A stretch of DNA of 64,000 nt. Source: Pontibacter arcticus (GTDB taxonomy: Bacteria; Bacteroidota; Bacteroidia; Cytophagales; Hymenobacteraceae). The notes beneath the pieces are model-generated. The model searched no databases and was not told the origin of the DNA. It was given only the letters and a program-made list of their open reading frames with translations. The position numbers and the translations under genes are program-made. The stretch is from assembly GCF_003284895.1 (NCBI RefSeq), contig NZ_QMDV01000003.1:676603-740602 (forward strand), read 5' to 3'. This document shows, piece by piece, positions 1 through 7,813 of this stretch; within the stretch, counting starts at the first letter, position 1, and each line of letters begins with the position of its first letter.

Positions 1-596
1 AGCTCATTTGCTACAGCGTTTAGTGATGTACAAGCAACTTGTTTATTAGCACCCATACTTGTTTCTGCTTTGGTGGCGTCGTTTGCATCAGCCAGGATCG
101 TATATTTCTTCTGAAGGCATTTTACAGCTTTGTTGCCTATAATGTAAGTCCGGTTTTCGGTGACGTTGTCTTTGGTTTTATTCTGATCTGCAAAGCTCCA
201 GGCCACCTGCTTGCTGAACACAAAGTATAGCGAATCGTTTTTCAGGAAATACTCGTCTATTGCAGAAAAATGGCTGTACGCATTGTAAGTATGCCGTATC
301 AGGCGCAGCTGCCCGTTATCCGAAAAGTAAGTTACCTGCCCGCTTTTTTCACCGTTGCAATCATACCCAAAAGAGGTAGAATCCATACTTCCGCTTTTCA
401 GTTTCGATACAACTTCCGCATACGCTGCTTTAATGGCCTCTTCGCTTTTTATTTCCGGCAAAGCGCCGGAAGTATGGCCTGGAGAAGTAACCCCTGTAGC
501 CGGTTCGTTTTCTGCAGTTTCAGCATCAGTTAGAGCTGTATTTTCGTTGCAGGAGAAAAGGAGGAGAAGTATAGCGAGGTATAAGATTATTTTCAT
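1..596 (-). CDS. Lipoprotein of unknown function, 3' part beyond window
   Basis: An open frame runs on the minus strand from ATG at 594-596 to the window edge without a stop, so the C-terminus is missing. It begins MKIILYLAILLLLFSC, a lipoprotein signal with a lipobox ending in Cys16, so the product should be exported and lipid-anchored. The next 25 or so residues are a low-complexity Glu/Thr/Asn linker. After that, phrases such as GEKSGQVTYFSDNGQLRLIRHTY suggest a beta-rich domain, perhaps related to MORN/YwqK-type repeats, but only one unit is visible. No specific function can be assigned. Confidence 0.75.
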   Translation of the reverse strand, partial: MKIILYLAILLLLFSCNENTALTDAETAENEPATGVTSPGHTSGALPEIKSEEAIKAAYAEVVSKLKSGSMDSTSFGYDCNGEKSGQVTYFSDNGQLRLIRHTYNAYSHFSAIDEYFLKNDSLYFVFSKQVAWSFADQNKTKDNVTENRTYIIGNKAVKCLQKKYTILADANDATKAETSMGANKQVACTSLNAVANE

Positions 597-736
597 TGAA
601 TTAAGTGTTTTCAGGTCTTGATGCTCCGAGTCTTCTTACTGGCATTAAGATTAGCGTGTTGAGTATAAACGCGCCATAAGCTACAGACATTGCTGGCAGC
701 AATTTCTTAAGCAGAATAAAGGTTACGGGCTAACCC

Positions 737-1108
737 TCACAATTTGGTATCTTTTAAGTCAGTCGATTCAATCACAAAGGCCACCAGTTCAGCCATTTTT
801 CCATCACGGAATTTCCAAACATCACAGTAAGAAAATTGATCACGTGTTCCGTTCTTTCTCATCACTGTCAGATATCCAAGTACTGTCAGATATTCCTTCT
901 CGGAAATTAAATGTTTAACCTCATTTTGAGGAGGTTCAATGTATTCATTCGACATCCAAATACGAACAGCTTCTTTTCCGGTTAGCACTTGGTCGCCGAC
1001 AAAAGTCCATTTTGTGTCATCGGTGCAGTATTGAAGAAATTCTTCATAGTTCCCTTTAGCAATGGCTTCGTTTGCTTTTGTTAGAATTGATTGATTGGTT
1101 GCTGTCAT
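737..1108 (-). CDS. SnoaL-like / NTF2-fold protein
   Basis: A 123-residue protein beginning MTATNQSILTKANEAIAKG. An N-terminal helix, then EEFLQYCTDDTKWTFVGD and a C-terminal YCDVWKFRDGKMAELVAFV strand pair, are typical of SnoaL-like NTF2-fold proteins, which are small cone-shaped domains used as isomerases, hydrolases or binding modules. The frame stays open upstream to 1231, but that extra stretch reads like non-coding sequence, so the internal ATG at 1106-1108 was chosen. It stands alone between a lipoprotein gene and the divergent pepE. The substrate is unknown. Confidence 0.75.
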   Translation of the reverse strand: MTATNQSILTKANEAIAKGNYEEFLQYCTDDTKWTFVGDQVLTGKEAVRIWMSNEYIEPPQNEVKHLISEKEYLTVLGYLTVMRKNGTRDQFSYCDVWKFRDGKMAELVAFVIESTDLKDTKL

Positions 1109-1473
1109 TGTATTGTGGTTATTTTTGAAATTATCGCCGCCGGTTTTGTGCATGAGGCTTGTGAGGTCGTCGGCAGAAGCATCGCTTATGTACCTTGAGA
1201 TTGCTAACTTGTCGAAACTGTCTGTTGTCACAGCACTCAGTAGTCACGTATAAGCAGTCTTGTACTTAGTTAATATTCTTTACTTACTAAATTTAGCAAG
1301 ATTCGTTAAGCGTTTACATACCAGAATTAGCTGGCTAAACGAATGTTTTGGATTTGAATATACTGCTTTATCCAAACATAGTAGTAAGCCTTTGTAATTT
1401 ATACTTTATACCTGCCGGCTCGCTAAAATTTCAAATTCCATACTTTAAATTCCCGCTGTTCAGCCAAATTCTA
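1109..1473. other. Intergenic region upstream of pepE
   Basis: About 365 bases between two divergent genes. It is AT-rich toward pepE and has several copies of the AAGTATR/YATACTT motif near 1400-1486. No RNA gene or further ORF with coding character was recognised. Confidence 0.6.
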
Positions 1474-1481
1474 TACTTTTG
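1474..1481 (+). promoter_or_regulatory. TAnnTTTG -7 element right before pepE
   Basis: TACTTTTG matches the Bacteroidota -7 consensus TAnnTTTG. It lies only five bases before the pepE ATG, so a transcript from it would be leaderless or nearly so. No clear -33 TTG was found at the usual spacing, so this is tentative. Confidence 0.35.
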
Positions 1482-1485
1482 AAGT

Positions 1486-2205
1486 ATGAACAGAAACTTA
1501 CTTTTAATCAGTACTTCTTCCACGCACGGCACAGGCTACCTGGAGCACGCCGAAGAACAAGTAAAAGAACTGTTACAGGGCAAAAGCAGCATCCTGTTTA
1601 TACCTTATGCCAGGCCAGGCGGCATTTCGCATGCAGCTTATACTGCCAAAGTACAGGAAGCATTTGCCCCATGGGGAATAAGCGTAACAGGCGTATATGC
1701 GTATGATAATCCGGACCAGGCAGTACGGCACGCCGAAGCTGTTTTTATTGGTGGCGGAAATACGTTCCTGTTGCTACGGCAGCTTTATGCGAACAAAATA
1801 GTAAAACCGCTGCAGGAGCGTGCAGAAAAAGGTATGCCCTACATAGGTACCAGCGCCGGAACAAACGTAGCCGGTAAAACCATCGGTACAACTAATGATA
1901 TGCCGATTGTGCACGTCAAAACATTTGATGCGCTGCAACTGGTGCCTTTCAATATAAACCCGCATTACCTCGATCCGCAACCAGACTCCACGCACATGGG
2001 CGAAACCCGCGAAACCCGTATTGCCGAGTTTCATAACCACAATGCACAACCCGTAGTTGGCCTGCGCGAAGGAAGTATGCTGCGCGTAAAAGGCGACAGA
2101 ATTGAGTTGCAGGGGCCGTTAGCCATGCGGGTTTTCCTGCAGGGCCAGAAACCAATCGAGTTCAAAGCCGGCGACGATATCAATTTCCTGATGGAAGCGG
2201 TATAA
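1486..2205 (+). CDS. pepE: Dipeptidase E (alpha-aspartyl dipeptidase)
   Basis: A 239-residue cytoplasmic peptidase of family S51, which hydrolyses dipeptides with N-terminal aspartate. The nucleophile elbow IGTSAGTN places the catalytic serine at about residue 123, and NINPHYLDP supplies the probable catalytic histidine at about 160, close to the Salmonella/E. coli arrangement. FIGGGNTFLLLRQL at about 87-100 is a second family hallmark. The length is typical. It is a single-gene unit transcribed toward the convergent gene at 2290, sharing a terminator with it. Confidence 0.95.
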   Translation: MNRNLLLISTSSTHGTGYLEHAEEQVKELLQGKSSILFIPYARPGGISHAAYTAKVQEAFAPWGISVTGVYAYDNPDQAVRHAEAVFIGGGNTFLLLRQLYANKIVKPLQERAEKGMPYIGTSAGTNVAGKTIGTTNDMPIVHVKTFDALQLVPFNINPHYLDPQPDSTHMGETRETRIAEFHNHNAQPVVGLREGSMLRVKGDRIELQGPLAMRVFLQGQKPIEFKAGDDINFLMEAV

Positions 2206-2219
2206 AGCAGTTTTCGGAC

Positions 2220-2289
2220 CAGCTTATTACCTAAAACAAAAGCAGCCGGCTCATATGAACCGGCTGCTTTTGTTTTAGGTAATAAGCTG
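2220..2289. terminator. Bidirectional terminator with 30-bp perfect arms
   Basis: The arms at 2220-2249 and 2260-2289 are perfectly complementary over 30 bases, with a 10-base loop (ctcatatgaa). The A-rich left flank and T-rich right flank allow termination of both pepE (plus) and the convergent gene ending at 2290 (minus). The stem is much longer than an ordinary intrinsic terminator. Confidence 0.85.
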
Positions 2290-2736
2290 TTAATTATTTG
2301 CCCTGGATTCGTCGAGGCGTTTAAGCAGCAGTTTCGTGAAATCGCGTTCGCCGCGGTACAGTTTTATCAGTTGCCTGTTAGAGATGATGCGCTGGTACCT
2401 GGCTGCATATTCCTGCTCCAGCGCAAGTTCTTTTTCGCGTACCTGAAACAGTTCGTTGATGCGCACTCTGGCCTGTTGTTCGGTGAGTTCCTCTACATTC
2501 TGGCGGTAGCCGCTGCGGTAGGCGTTCACGATGTCGCGGCGCTTGTTCTGGTATTCGTTATACACTGGCCAGAACTTCTGTGCCTGCTCTGCGGTCAGCT
2601 CCATTTTATCGGTGAGGTACGCAATCTTAGCAGATTCTACCTTCTCGCTGCGGTCGTTGTTTTTATTGCCCTGCGCAGAAGCAACAGTAGAAAAGGAGAA
2701 AACGCAAAGAAATAAAAGTATGGTTAATCGTATCAT
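2290..2736 (-). CDS. Spy/CpxP-like periplasmic helical protein
   Basis: A 148-residue protein with a cleavable signal peptide (about 1-21, ending ASAQG), then long amphipathic helices rich in Glu, Gln and Arg. The segment MELTAEQAQKFWPVYNEYQ resembles the LTxxQ-type repeats of periplasmic Spy/CpxP chaperones and zinc-sensor relatives common in Bacteroidota. It starts seven bases after a membrane-bound anti-sigma-like gene, which itself follows a sigma factor, so it is probably the last gene of that operon and may act as the periplasmic sensor or effector. Family-level call only. Confidence 0.75.
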   Translation of the reverse strand: MIRLTILLFLCVFSFSTVASAQGNKNNDRSEKVESAKIAYLTDKMELTAEQAQKFWPVYNEYQNKRRDIVNAYRSGYRQNVEELTEQQARVRINELFQVREKELALEQEYAARYQRIISNRQLIKLYRGERDFTKLLLKRLDESRANN

Positions 2737-2743
2737 GGGCGCA

Positions 2744-3178
2744 TTAATATTCGATATGGTTCAGGTTGTGGTATTCTAATTCCTCTTCGGCAACTTCGGG
2801 GCTTACATTCAGAAAATCGGCTGCCAGGTCATGGTCTTCCAGGGCACTAAGCTGCGCGAAATCGTTGCTTTCAATGGTTTCCTGGCTGCTGCTCAGGTAA
2901 GTTATAATATCGGTTCGGTGTAAAGCAGCAAATTCGGCACTGGCCGGCAGTTGTTCTTTAGCCGAGTTCAGGAAAAATACGCTTCCTAAAATAAGTAACA
3001 GCAACAGTGGGGCAAGCGCCAGCCTCACCATACTTCTTACCGGAATCCATGACCGCCTTTGCTGCACAGCGCCAGCAGTATGTTCCATCACACGCATCGG
3101 CAACGTATCGAAATAGCCTTCCGGTACCTGGTAAATGTTGTGCTTTGGCAGCTCGCTTAGCTTAAAATCCTTTTTCAT
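2744..3178 (-). CDS. Membrane anti-sigma-factor-like protein
   Basis: A 144-residue protein with an N-terminal cytoplasmic part (about 1-48, including IYQVPEGYFDTLPMRVM), one membrane segment (about 52-70, LALAPLLLLLILGSVFFL) and an acidic periplasmic tail. Proteins with a PEGYF motif and one membrane helix commonly follow sigma-70-family genes in Bacteroidota. It lies 43 bases after the sigma factor, so a role as its membrane-bound antagonist is inferred from position and topology. No zinc-binding HxxxCxxC motif is present, so it is not a ZAS-type anti-sigma. Confidence 0.65.
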   Translation of the reverse strand: MKKDFKLSELPKHNIYQVPEGYFDTLPMRVMEHTAGAVQQRRSWIPVRSMVRLALAPLLLLLILGSVFFLNSAKEQLPASAEFAALHRTDIITYLSSSQETIESNDFAQLSALEDHDLAADFLNVSPEVAEEELEYHNLNHIEY

Positions 3179-3221
3179 TTCTTGTAATCTTGATGGTTAG
3201 AGGAACCTGAGCTTCAAAAGT

Positions 3222-3761
3222 TTAATCCTGCTTCAGAAATTCTTCTATTTTTTTTACCGCATGGTGATAAGATGCCTTTAAAGCGCCCACAGACGTGCCC
3301 AGTACCTGCGAGATTTCTTCATACTTCATCTCATCGTAATATTTCATATTGAAAACCAGCCGCTGTTTATCCGGTAACTTCAGCAATGCTTTCTGTAGCT
3401 TAAGCTGAATTTCGTCTCCAGAAATAGTGGCCGATGCATCGATCTTTTTGGAAAGCTCGGCGGCTACATCGTTTATAGGTAAAAAGAAGCGCCGTTTTTT
3501 ACTTGCCAGAAAGGTTAAACATTCGTTGGTGGCGATACGGTAGATCCAGGTAAATAGCTGCGCATCCTGCCGGAAGTTTTCAAGATTCTTCCATACTTTC
3601 AGAAAAACCTCCTGCGTCAGGTCATCAGTATCGTCGTGGTCGATCACCATCTTGCGGATGTGCCAGTATACTTTCTGCTGGTACTTGCGCACAAGTTGGT
3701 TAAAAGCCACATTACGACTTTCCGGGTTCGCGAATTTTTCTAAAATCTCTTTGTCTTCCAC
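3222..3761 (-). CDS. ECF-type RNA polymerase sigma factor
   Basis: A 179-residue sigma-70-family protein of ECF architecture. Region 2 lies at about 18-85, with the core-binding segment DDLTQEVFLKVWKNL and RTA-like helix TWIYRIATNECL. Region 4 lies at about 125-175, with LPDKQRLVFNMKYY and the helix-turn-helix YEEISQVLGTSVGALKASYHHAVKK split across two helices. It directs RNA polymerase to a dedicated promoter set. It heads an operon with the anti-sigma-like and Spy-like genes, suggesting an envelope-stress circuit. Its target promoters cannot be read from this window. Confidence 0.92.
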   Translation of the reverse strand: MEDKEILEKFANPESRNVAFNQLVRKYQQKVYWHIRKMVIDHDDTDDLTQEVFLKVWKNLENFRQDAQLFTWIYRIATNECLTFLASKKRRFFLPINDVAAELSKKIDASATISGDEIQLKLQKALLKLPDKQRLVFNMKYYDEMKYEEISQVLGTSVGALKASYHHAVKKIEEFLKQD

Positions 3762-3850
3762 TGTAAAAGGTGCTGCCCGCAGGCAGGAAGTATACTTAAG
3801 TTGCTTTGGTTAGCAGATTTATCTTGTGCAATAACAAGTATACTAAAAAA

Positions 3851-3882
3851 ATAGAGGGCGATACCAACGCACCGCCCTCTAT
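3851..3882 (-). terminator. Terminator of the transketolase operon
   Basis: Inverted repeat atagagggcg / cgccctctat with a 12-base loop, followed on the minus strand by TTTTTTT. It sits 28 bases past the stop of the transketolase C-terminal gene. Both flanks carry the AAGTATA/TATACTT motif. Confidence 0.85.
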
Positions 3883-3910
3883 TTATACTTCAGGTTGATT
3901 TAAAACTAAC

Positions 3911-4864
3911 TTATTTTCTGCTCATAGCACGCTCTGCTGCGTCTACAATGTTCTGCTCGGTTAAGCCATACTTCTCCATCAGTTGGTCCGGCGTGCCAGA
4001 CTCGCCAAAAGAATCGTTTACGCCAACCATTTCGAGTGGCGTAGGTAGCTGGCGGCCAAGTAATTGGGCAATGCTGTCGCCGAGGCCTCCGTTTAACTGG
4101 TGCTCTTCTGCAGAAACCACGCATTTTGTTTTACCAACCGAAGCAAGTATAGCGGCATCATCCAGTGGCTTGATGGTGTGGATGTTGATGATCTCGGCGG
4201 AGATACCTTTCTCTGCCAGAATTTTACCGGCAAGTATGGCTTTCCAAACCAGGTGGCCGGTGGCAACAATGGTTACGTCAGTTCCTTCGTTCAGTATCAC
4301 AGCTTTGCCAATTTCGAATTTCTGATCGGCTGGCGTAAAGTTAGGCACCGCCGGGCGTCCGAAACGCAGGTAAACAGGTCCTTCGTGGTCAGCGATGGCA
4401 ATAGTAGCGGCTTTGGTCTGGTTAAAATCGCATGGGTTGATCACGGTCATGTGCGGCAGCATTTTCATCATGCCAACATCTTCCAGAATCTGGTGAGTGG
4501 CACCGTCTTCGCCCAGCGTAAGGCCGGCATGCGAAGCACAGATCTTTACGTTTTTGCCTGAATAGGCTATAGACTGACGGATCTGGTCGTACACGCGGCC
4601 CGTAGAAAAGTTGGCAAACGTACCCGTGAACGGAATTTTACCACCGATGGTCATACCGGCGGCAAGGCCCATCATGTTCGCTTCGGCAATACCTACCTGG
4701 AAAAAGCGCTCCGGGCACTCTTTCTGAAACGCGTCCATTTTAAGCGAGCCTGTTAAATCGGCGCAAAGGGCCACTACATTAGGGTTGGTACGGCCAAGCT
4801 CCAGCAGACCGGCGCCAAAGCCGGAACGGGTATCTTTTGTTTCTGAATACGGAAAGTCTTTCAT
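3911..4864 (-). CDS. Transketolase, C-terminal (pyrimidine-binding) subunit
   Basis: A 317-residue protein equal to the second half of transketolase, which transfers two-carbon ketol units in the non-oxidative pentose phosphate pathway using thiamine diphosphate. RFFQVGIAEANMMGLAAGM (about 54-72) holds the catalytic glutamate, and the C-terminal domain follows from about 190. The two-gene arrangement is a known alternative to the single ~650-residue chain. The ATG directly abuts the stop codon of the preceding vWA gene, implying co-transcription and translational coupling. The partner subunit is at 6328-7185. Confidence 0.92.
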   Translation of the reverse strand: MKDFPYSETKDTRSGFGAGLLELGRTNPNVVALCADLTGSLKMDAFQKECPERFFQVGIAEANMMGLAAGMTIGGKIPFTGTFANFSTGRVYDQIRQSIAYSGKNVKICASHAGLTLGEDGATHQILEDVGMMKMLPHMTVINPCDFNQTKAATIAIADHEGPVYLRFGRPAVPNFTPADQKFEIGKAVILNEGTDVTIVATGHLVWKAILAGKILAEKGISAEIINIHTIKPLDDAAILASVGKTKCVVSAEEHQLNGGLGDSIAQLLGRQLPTPLEMVGVNDSFGESGTPDQLMEKYGLTEQNIVDAAERAMSRK

Positions 4865-6262
4865 CTATCTGTTGAAAATTTTTACGGTTGTAGTTGCCCC
4901 TGATCGTATGGTAAAATCCTGTACATCAGTAAATTTACTTGATTGGGCTGATTTAATGCGATATACTATTCTATACTTGCCCGGCTGAAGTGCCAGGCTT
5001 ATTTTACTGTTATCTTCCGGTACATTATACAGCCAGCGCTGTTGGCCATTTTCGCTAAGTTCGTAAATGCTGCCATAGCCCTGCATCTGCGACGAAATAG
5101 CCAGCTGGCCCGGCGGCGTAATATCAATGGTATAGGTCTGTCCCTGTTTTATCTCCACGCCTTTTAAGTAAGTGCGGGGCAGGGTTAAAATTTCCAGGTC
5201 ATACTTGCCGGTTAGGTACTTCTGTCGGCTGCCGAACACCAGTACGTTCAGGGCTCTATCAGCATCTGCTTTATATACCAGCGCCGAAAGTTGCCCGTAT
5301 GCCGACGGCCCGTTTTGCCGCAAGTATAACTCGCCTTGCGGTGCTTTCACTTTTACTACATTGTGCTGGCCCGGCTTTAACTGCAGGTCGCGCTCTACAA
5401 CTGGCGGCACTGTATTCACAACCAAATGGTAGGGCATGAGCGCATCCACATCCAGTATGTCAGTTTTGCCTTTGCTATCAAGGTAATGCACATAATTATA
5501 CTCGGGCAAGCCTGTCAGGGAGTTGATGAACGTCATGTTCGTGTTGCTTTCCTCTGCTTTTCCCTGGTCGTTGAGCAGTTCTACACTAACGGTTGTAGGG
5601 GTGAGGGCCTGCGTTACAATCTCGGAAAGTACATTTTCAAACGTTTTTACATCGGCTGCATTAAAATACTGGCCAATGCAACTCAGCTGCTTTTCGTACT
5701 GTGCTTCGATGCCGATGCCAATGATAAAGGGCCTCAGGAAAATGCGTTTCTGTTGCAAAGCCAGCGAAGTCGCACATGGGTCGCCACCACAGGATTCGAT
5801 ACCATCGGTTATCATAATGATCACGTTCCGGGCGTTTTTCTCTTCCGGAAAATCGTTGGCCGACTGCTCCAGCGAATACGTGATCGGTGTGTTTCCTCTG
5901 GGAATGATCTGTTGCAGCTTCTTTTTTACTGTTACAGCATTTTCGGCGGCAAAAGGCACTTCCAGTTTGGTATCCTTGCAATCGTTACGCTCACGGCCGT
6001 GCTGGTGCCCGTAAACCCGTAGCGCCACTTCCACATTGTTATAACGGTCCAGCGAATCCACGAGGTTAGTCAGCATGTTTTTAGCGATTTCCATGCGGTC
6101 GCTGTTTTCCCATTTGGCCAGCATACTTCCGGAAGCGTCCAGCAAAAAAAGAATGCGGGTTTTGGGCTGTGGCTTTTTATCCTGGGCCATAGCCATACTT
6201 CCCACCGATAAAATCAGCAGGAGAAAGTATAAACCCTTGATAAAAGTACGCTCGTTTGCCAT
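4865..6262 (-). CDS. Secreted von Willebrand factor A protein
   Basis: A 465-residue protein with an N-terminal signal peptide (about 1-26, ending AMAQD) and a vWA domain at about 35-215. The metal-ion site is visible as DASGSM, the threonine of RGNTPITYS and the aspartate of ITDGIESCGGD. The C-terminal half (about 220-465) is beta-rich with repeated TYTIDITPPGQ-like strands. It should lie in the periplasm or on the surface and bind a protein ligand through the vWA site. It sits inside the transketolase gene pair, 65 bases after the N-terminal subunit and touching the C-terminal subunit. The ligand is unknown. Confidence 0.85.
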   Translation of the reverse strand: MANERTFIKGLYFLLLILSVGSMAMAQDKKPQPKTRILFLLDASGSMLAKWENSDRMEIAKNMLTNLVDSLDRYNNVEVALRVYGHQHGRERNDCKDTKLEVPFAAENAVTVKKKLQQIIPRGNTPITYSLEQSANDFPEEKNARNVIIMITDGIESCGGDPCATSLALQQKRIFLRPFIIGIGIEAQYEKQLSCIGQYFNAADVKTFENVLSEIVTQALTPTTVSVELLNDQGKAEESNTNMTFINSLTGLPEYNYVHYLDSKGKTDILDVDALMPYHLVVNTVPPVVERDLQLKPGQHNVVKVKAPQGELYLRQNGPSAYGQLSALVYKADADRALNVLVFGSRQKYLTGKYDLEILTLPRTYLKGVEIKQGQTYTIDITPPGQLAISSQMQGYGSIYELSENGQQRWLYNVPEDNSKISLALQPGKYRIVYRIKSAQSSKFTDVQDFTIRSGATTTVKIFNR

Positions 6263-6327
6263 GTAGCCCGCGCAAAAGCCAGGTTAAGATTTACCTTCCG
6301 GTACCTATAAACCGGAAGGCTGTGTTA

Positions 6328-7185
6328 TTAATAGTCAGATGCTTTTTCTACGGCCAGTTGCTGCAGGGCAATTTCGAGCTGCTCATCGTTCGGAGCAACG
6401 CCATGCCATTTGTGCGATCCCATCATAAAGTCTACACCAAAGCCCATCTCGGTATCCATCAAAATCATAACCGGTTTGCCTTTGCCGGAAGCAGCTTTGG
6501 CTTCGTCGAAAGCAGGCAGCAACGACTCGAAGCTGTTACCGTTTGCTTCCAGCACATGCCAGCCGAATGCCTCAAACTTAGCTTTTAAATCGCCTAAGCC
6601 TAACACCTGGTCTGTAGAGCCGTCTATCTGCTGGCCGTTTTTATCGATGGTTGCAATTACGTTGTCCATTTTGTTGTGCGCCGCATACATGGCAGCTTCC
6701 CACACCTGGCCTTCTTCTACTTCGCCATCGCCCATCAGCACATAAACCAGACTGTTGTCTTTGTTCAGTTTTTTAGCCTGCGCCGCGCCGATAGCAACCG
6801 ATAAGCCCTGGCCCAATGAGCCTGACGCAATACGGATTCCTTCCAGACCTTCTTCCGTGGCCGGGTGGCCTTGTAACCTGGAGTTTAGTTTGCGGAACGT
6901 GGCCAGCTCTTTTACATCAAAGAAACCTGCGCGTGCCAGCGTGCTGTACCAAACCGGAGAGATGTGGCCGTTCGAAAGGAAGAAAAGATCTTCGCCGGTG
7001 CCATCCATCTTAAAATCGGTGCTATAGTTCATTACTTTAAAGTACAGCGATACCATGTAATCGGTGCAGCCCAGGGAGCCGCCCGGGTGTCCTGAATTTA
7101 CGGCATGCACCATGCGCACGATGTCGCGGCGTACCTGCGACGCGATCTGGTTCAGCTCTTCGATGCTTTTGTTGTGTGGATTCAC
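6328..7185 (-). CDS. Transketolase, N-terminal (ThDP-binding) subunit
   Basis: A 285-residue protein matching the first half of transketolase. Visible hallmarks are HPGGSLGCTDYMVSLYF (about 33-49), GHPATEEGLEGI, GSLGQGLSVAIGAA (about 122-135) and the ThDP-diphosphate/metal motif GDGEVEEGQVWEAAMYA followed by N (about 153-175). It should form a heteromeric enzyme with the product of 3911-4864, although a vWA gene separates the two. A TAnnTTTG promoter lies about 45 bases upstream. Confidence 0.93.
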   Translation of the reverse strand: MNPHNKSIEELNQIASQVRRDIVRMVHAVNSGHPGGSLGCTDYMVSLYFKVMNYSTDFKMDGTGEDLFFLSNGHISPVWYSTLARAGFFDVKELATFRKLNSRLQGHPATEEGLEGIRIASGSLGQGLSVAIGAAQAKKLNKDNSLVYVLMGDGEVEEGQVWEAAMYAAHNKMDNVIATIDKNGQQIDGSTDQVLGLGDLKAKFEAFGWHVLEANGNSFESLLPAFDEAKAASGKGKPVMILMDTEMGFGVDFMMGSHKWHGVAPNDEQLEIALQQLAVEKASDY

Positions 7186-7229
7186 GGTTTTAATTATGAA
7201 TTAGAAATTAAGAATTACGAATGGATAGT

Positions 7230-7237
7230 CAAATATA
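7230..7237 (-). promoter_or_regulatory. TAnnTTTG promoter of the transketolase/vWA operon
   Basis: Read on the minus strand, TATATTTG is a perfect -7 element. A TTTG lies 17 bases further upstream. It is about 45 bases before the ATG of the transketolase N-terminal gene and overlaps the T-run of the bcp terminator. Confidence 0.6.
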
Positions 7238-7241
7238 CAAA

Positions 7242-7272
7242 AAACGCAGCGTACCAAAGGGCAGCTGCGTTT
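7242..7272 (-). terminator. Terminator of bcp
   Basis: Inverted repeat aaacgcagc / gctgcgttt with a short loop, followed on the minus strand by a run of T. It lies five bases beyond the bcp stop codon. Confidence 0.8.
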
Positions 7273-7276
7273 ATAA

Positions 7277-7729
7277 TTACTTTTTCAGAATCTGACTGGC
7301 GTGGTCGGCCGTTTTTACTTTCGTGATGATGTCCTGAATGGTCCCGTCCTCATCGATCACAAAGGTATAGCGCATCGTGCCCATGTACTTGCGGCCATAC
7401 ATCGATTTTTCCTGCCACACGCCATACTTGGTTACGATGTCTTTATCGGTATCGGCCAGCAGGGTAAAGGGCAACTCCTGTTTGCTGATGAACTTCTGAT
7501 GCGATTTTTCATCGTCGGTGCTTACACCCAGAATCTCGTAGCCTTCCTGTTGCAGCACGCTGTAATTATCGCGGAGGTTGCAGGCCTGCGCTGTGCAGCC
7601 AGAGGTATTATCTTTCGGGTAGAAGTATAAAACCACTTTTTTGCCCAGGTAATCGCTTAACTTAACGGTGTTGCCGTTCTGGTCTTTGCTTTCAAAAGCC
7701 GGGGCTTTATCGCCAATGTTGAGTGTCAT
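7277..7729 (-). CDS. bcp: Thioredoxin-dependent peroxiredoxin, Bcp/PrxQ type
   Basis: A 150-residue thiol peroxidase that reduces hydrogen peroxide and organic hydroperoxides with thioredoxin. Its thioredoxin-like fold contains YFYPKDNTSGCTAQAC, with the peroxidatic Cys at 45 and the resolving Cys at 50, the spacing of the PrxQ subgroup. RYTFVIDEDG is a conserved late strand. It is probably monocistronic, with its own terminator downstream and an unusual repeat-bearing leader upstream (7737-7813). Confidence 0.95.
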   Translation of the reverse strand: MTLNIGDKAPAFESKDQNGNTVKLSDYLGKKVVLYFYPKDNTSGCTAQACNLRDNYSVLQQEGYEILGVSTDDEKSHQKFISKQELPFTLLADTDKDIVTKYGVWQEKSMYGRKYMGTMRYTFVIDEDGTIQDIITKVKTADHASQILKK

Positions 7730-7736
7730 GTTACTT

Positions 7737-7813
7737 GATTTTTTTGACTGTTTGACTATTTGACAAAAGACTTTTCTTTTTTTTCGTCCTTTGTCACATA
7801 GTCCTTTGTCAAT
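7737..7813. repeat. Palindromic TTTGACAAA-type intergenic repeat, copy 1
   Basis: Contains gactatttgacaaaagac and, after a pyrimidine-rich stretch, gtcctttgtcacatagtc, which is nearly its reverse complement. A related inverted pair occurs between bioF and bioB at 44852-44948. It occupies the spacer between bcp and the M23 peptidase gene. Confidence 0.6.

Noticed and set aside
5426..6022. A 198-codon frame opposite the vWA gene
   Set aside because: It is antisense to a gene with signal peptide and MIDAS motif, with no domain seen.
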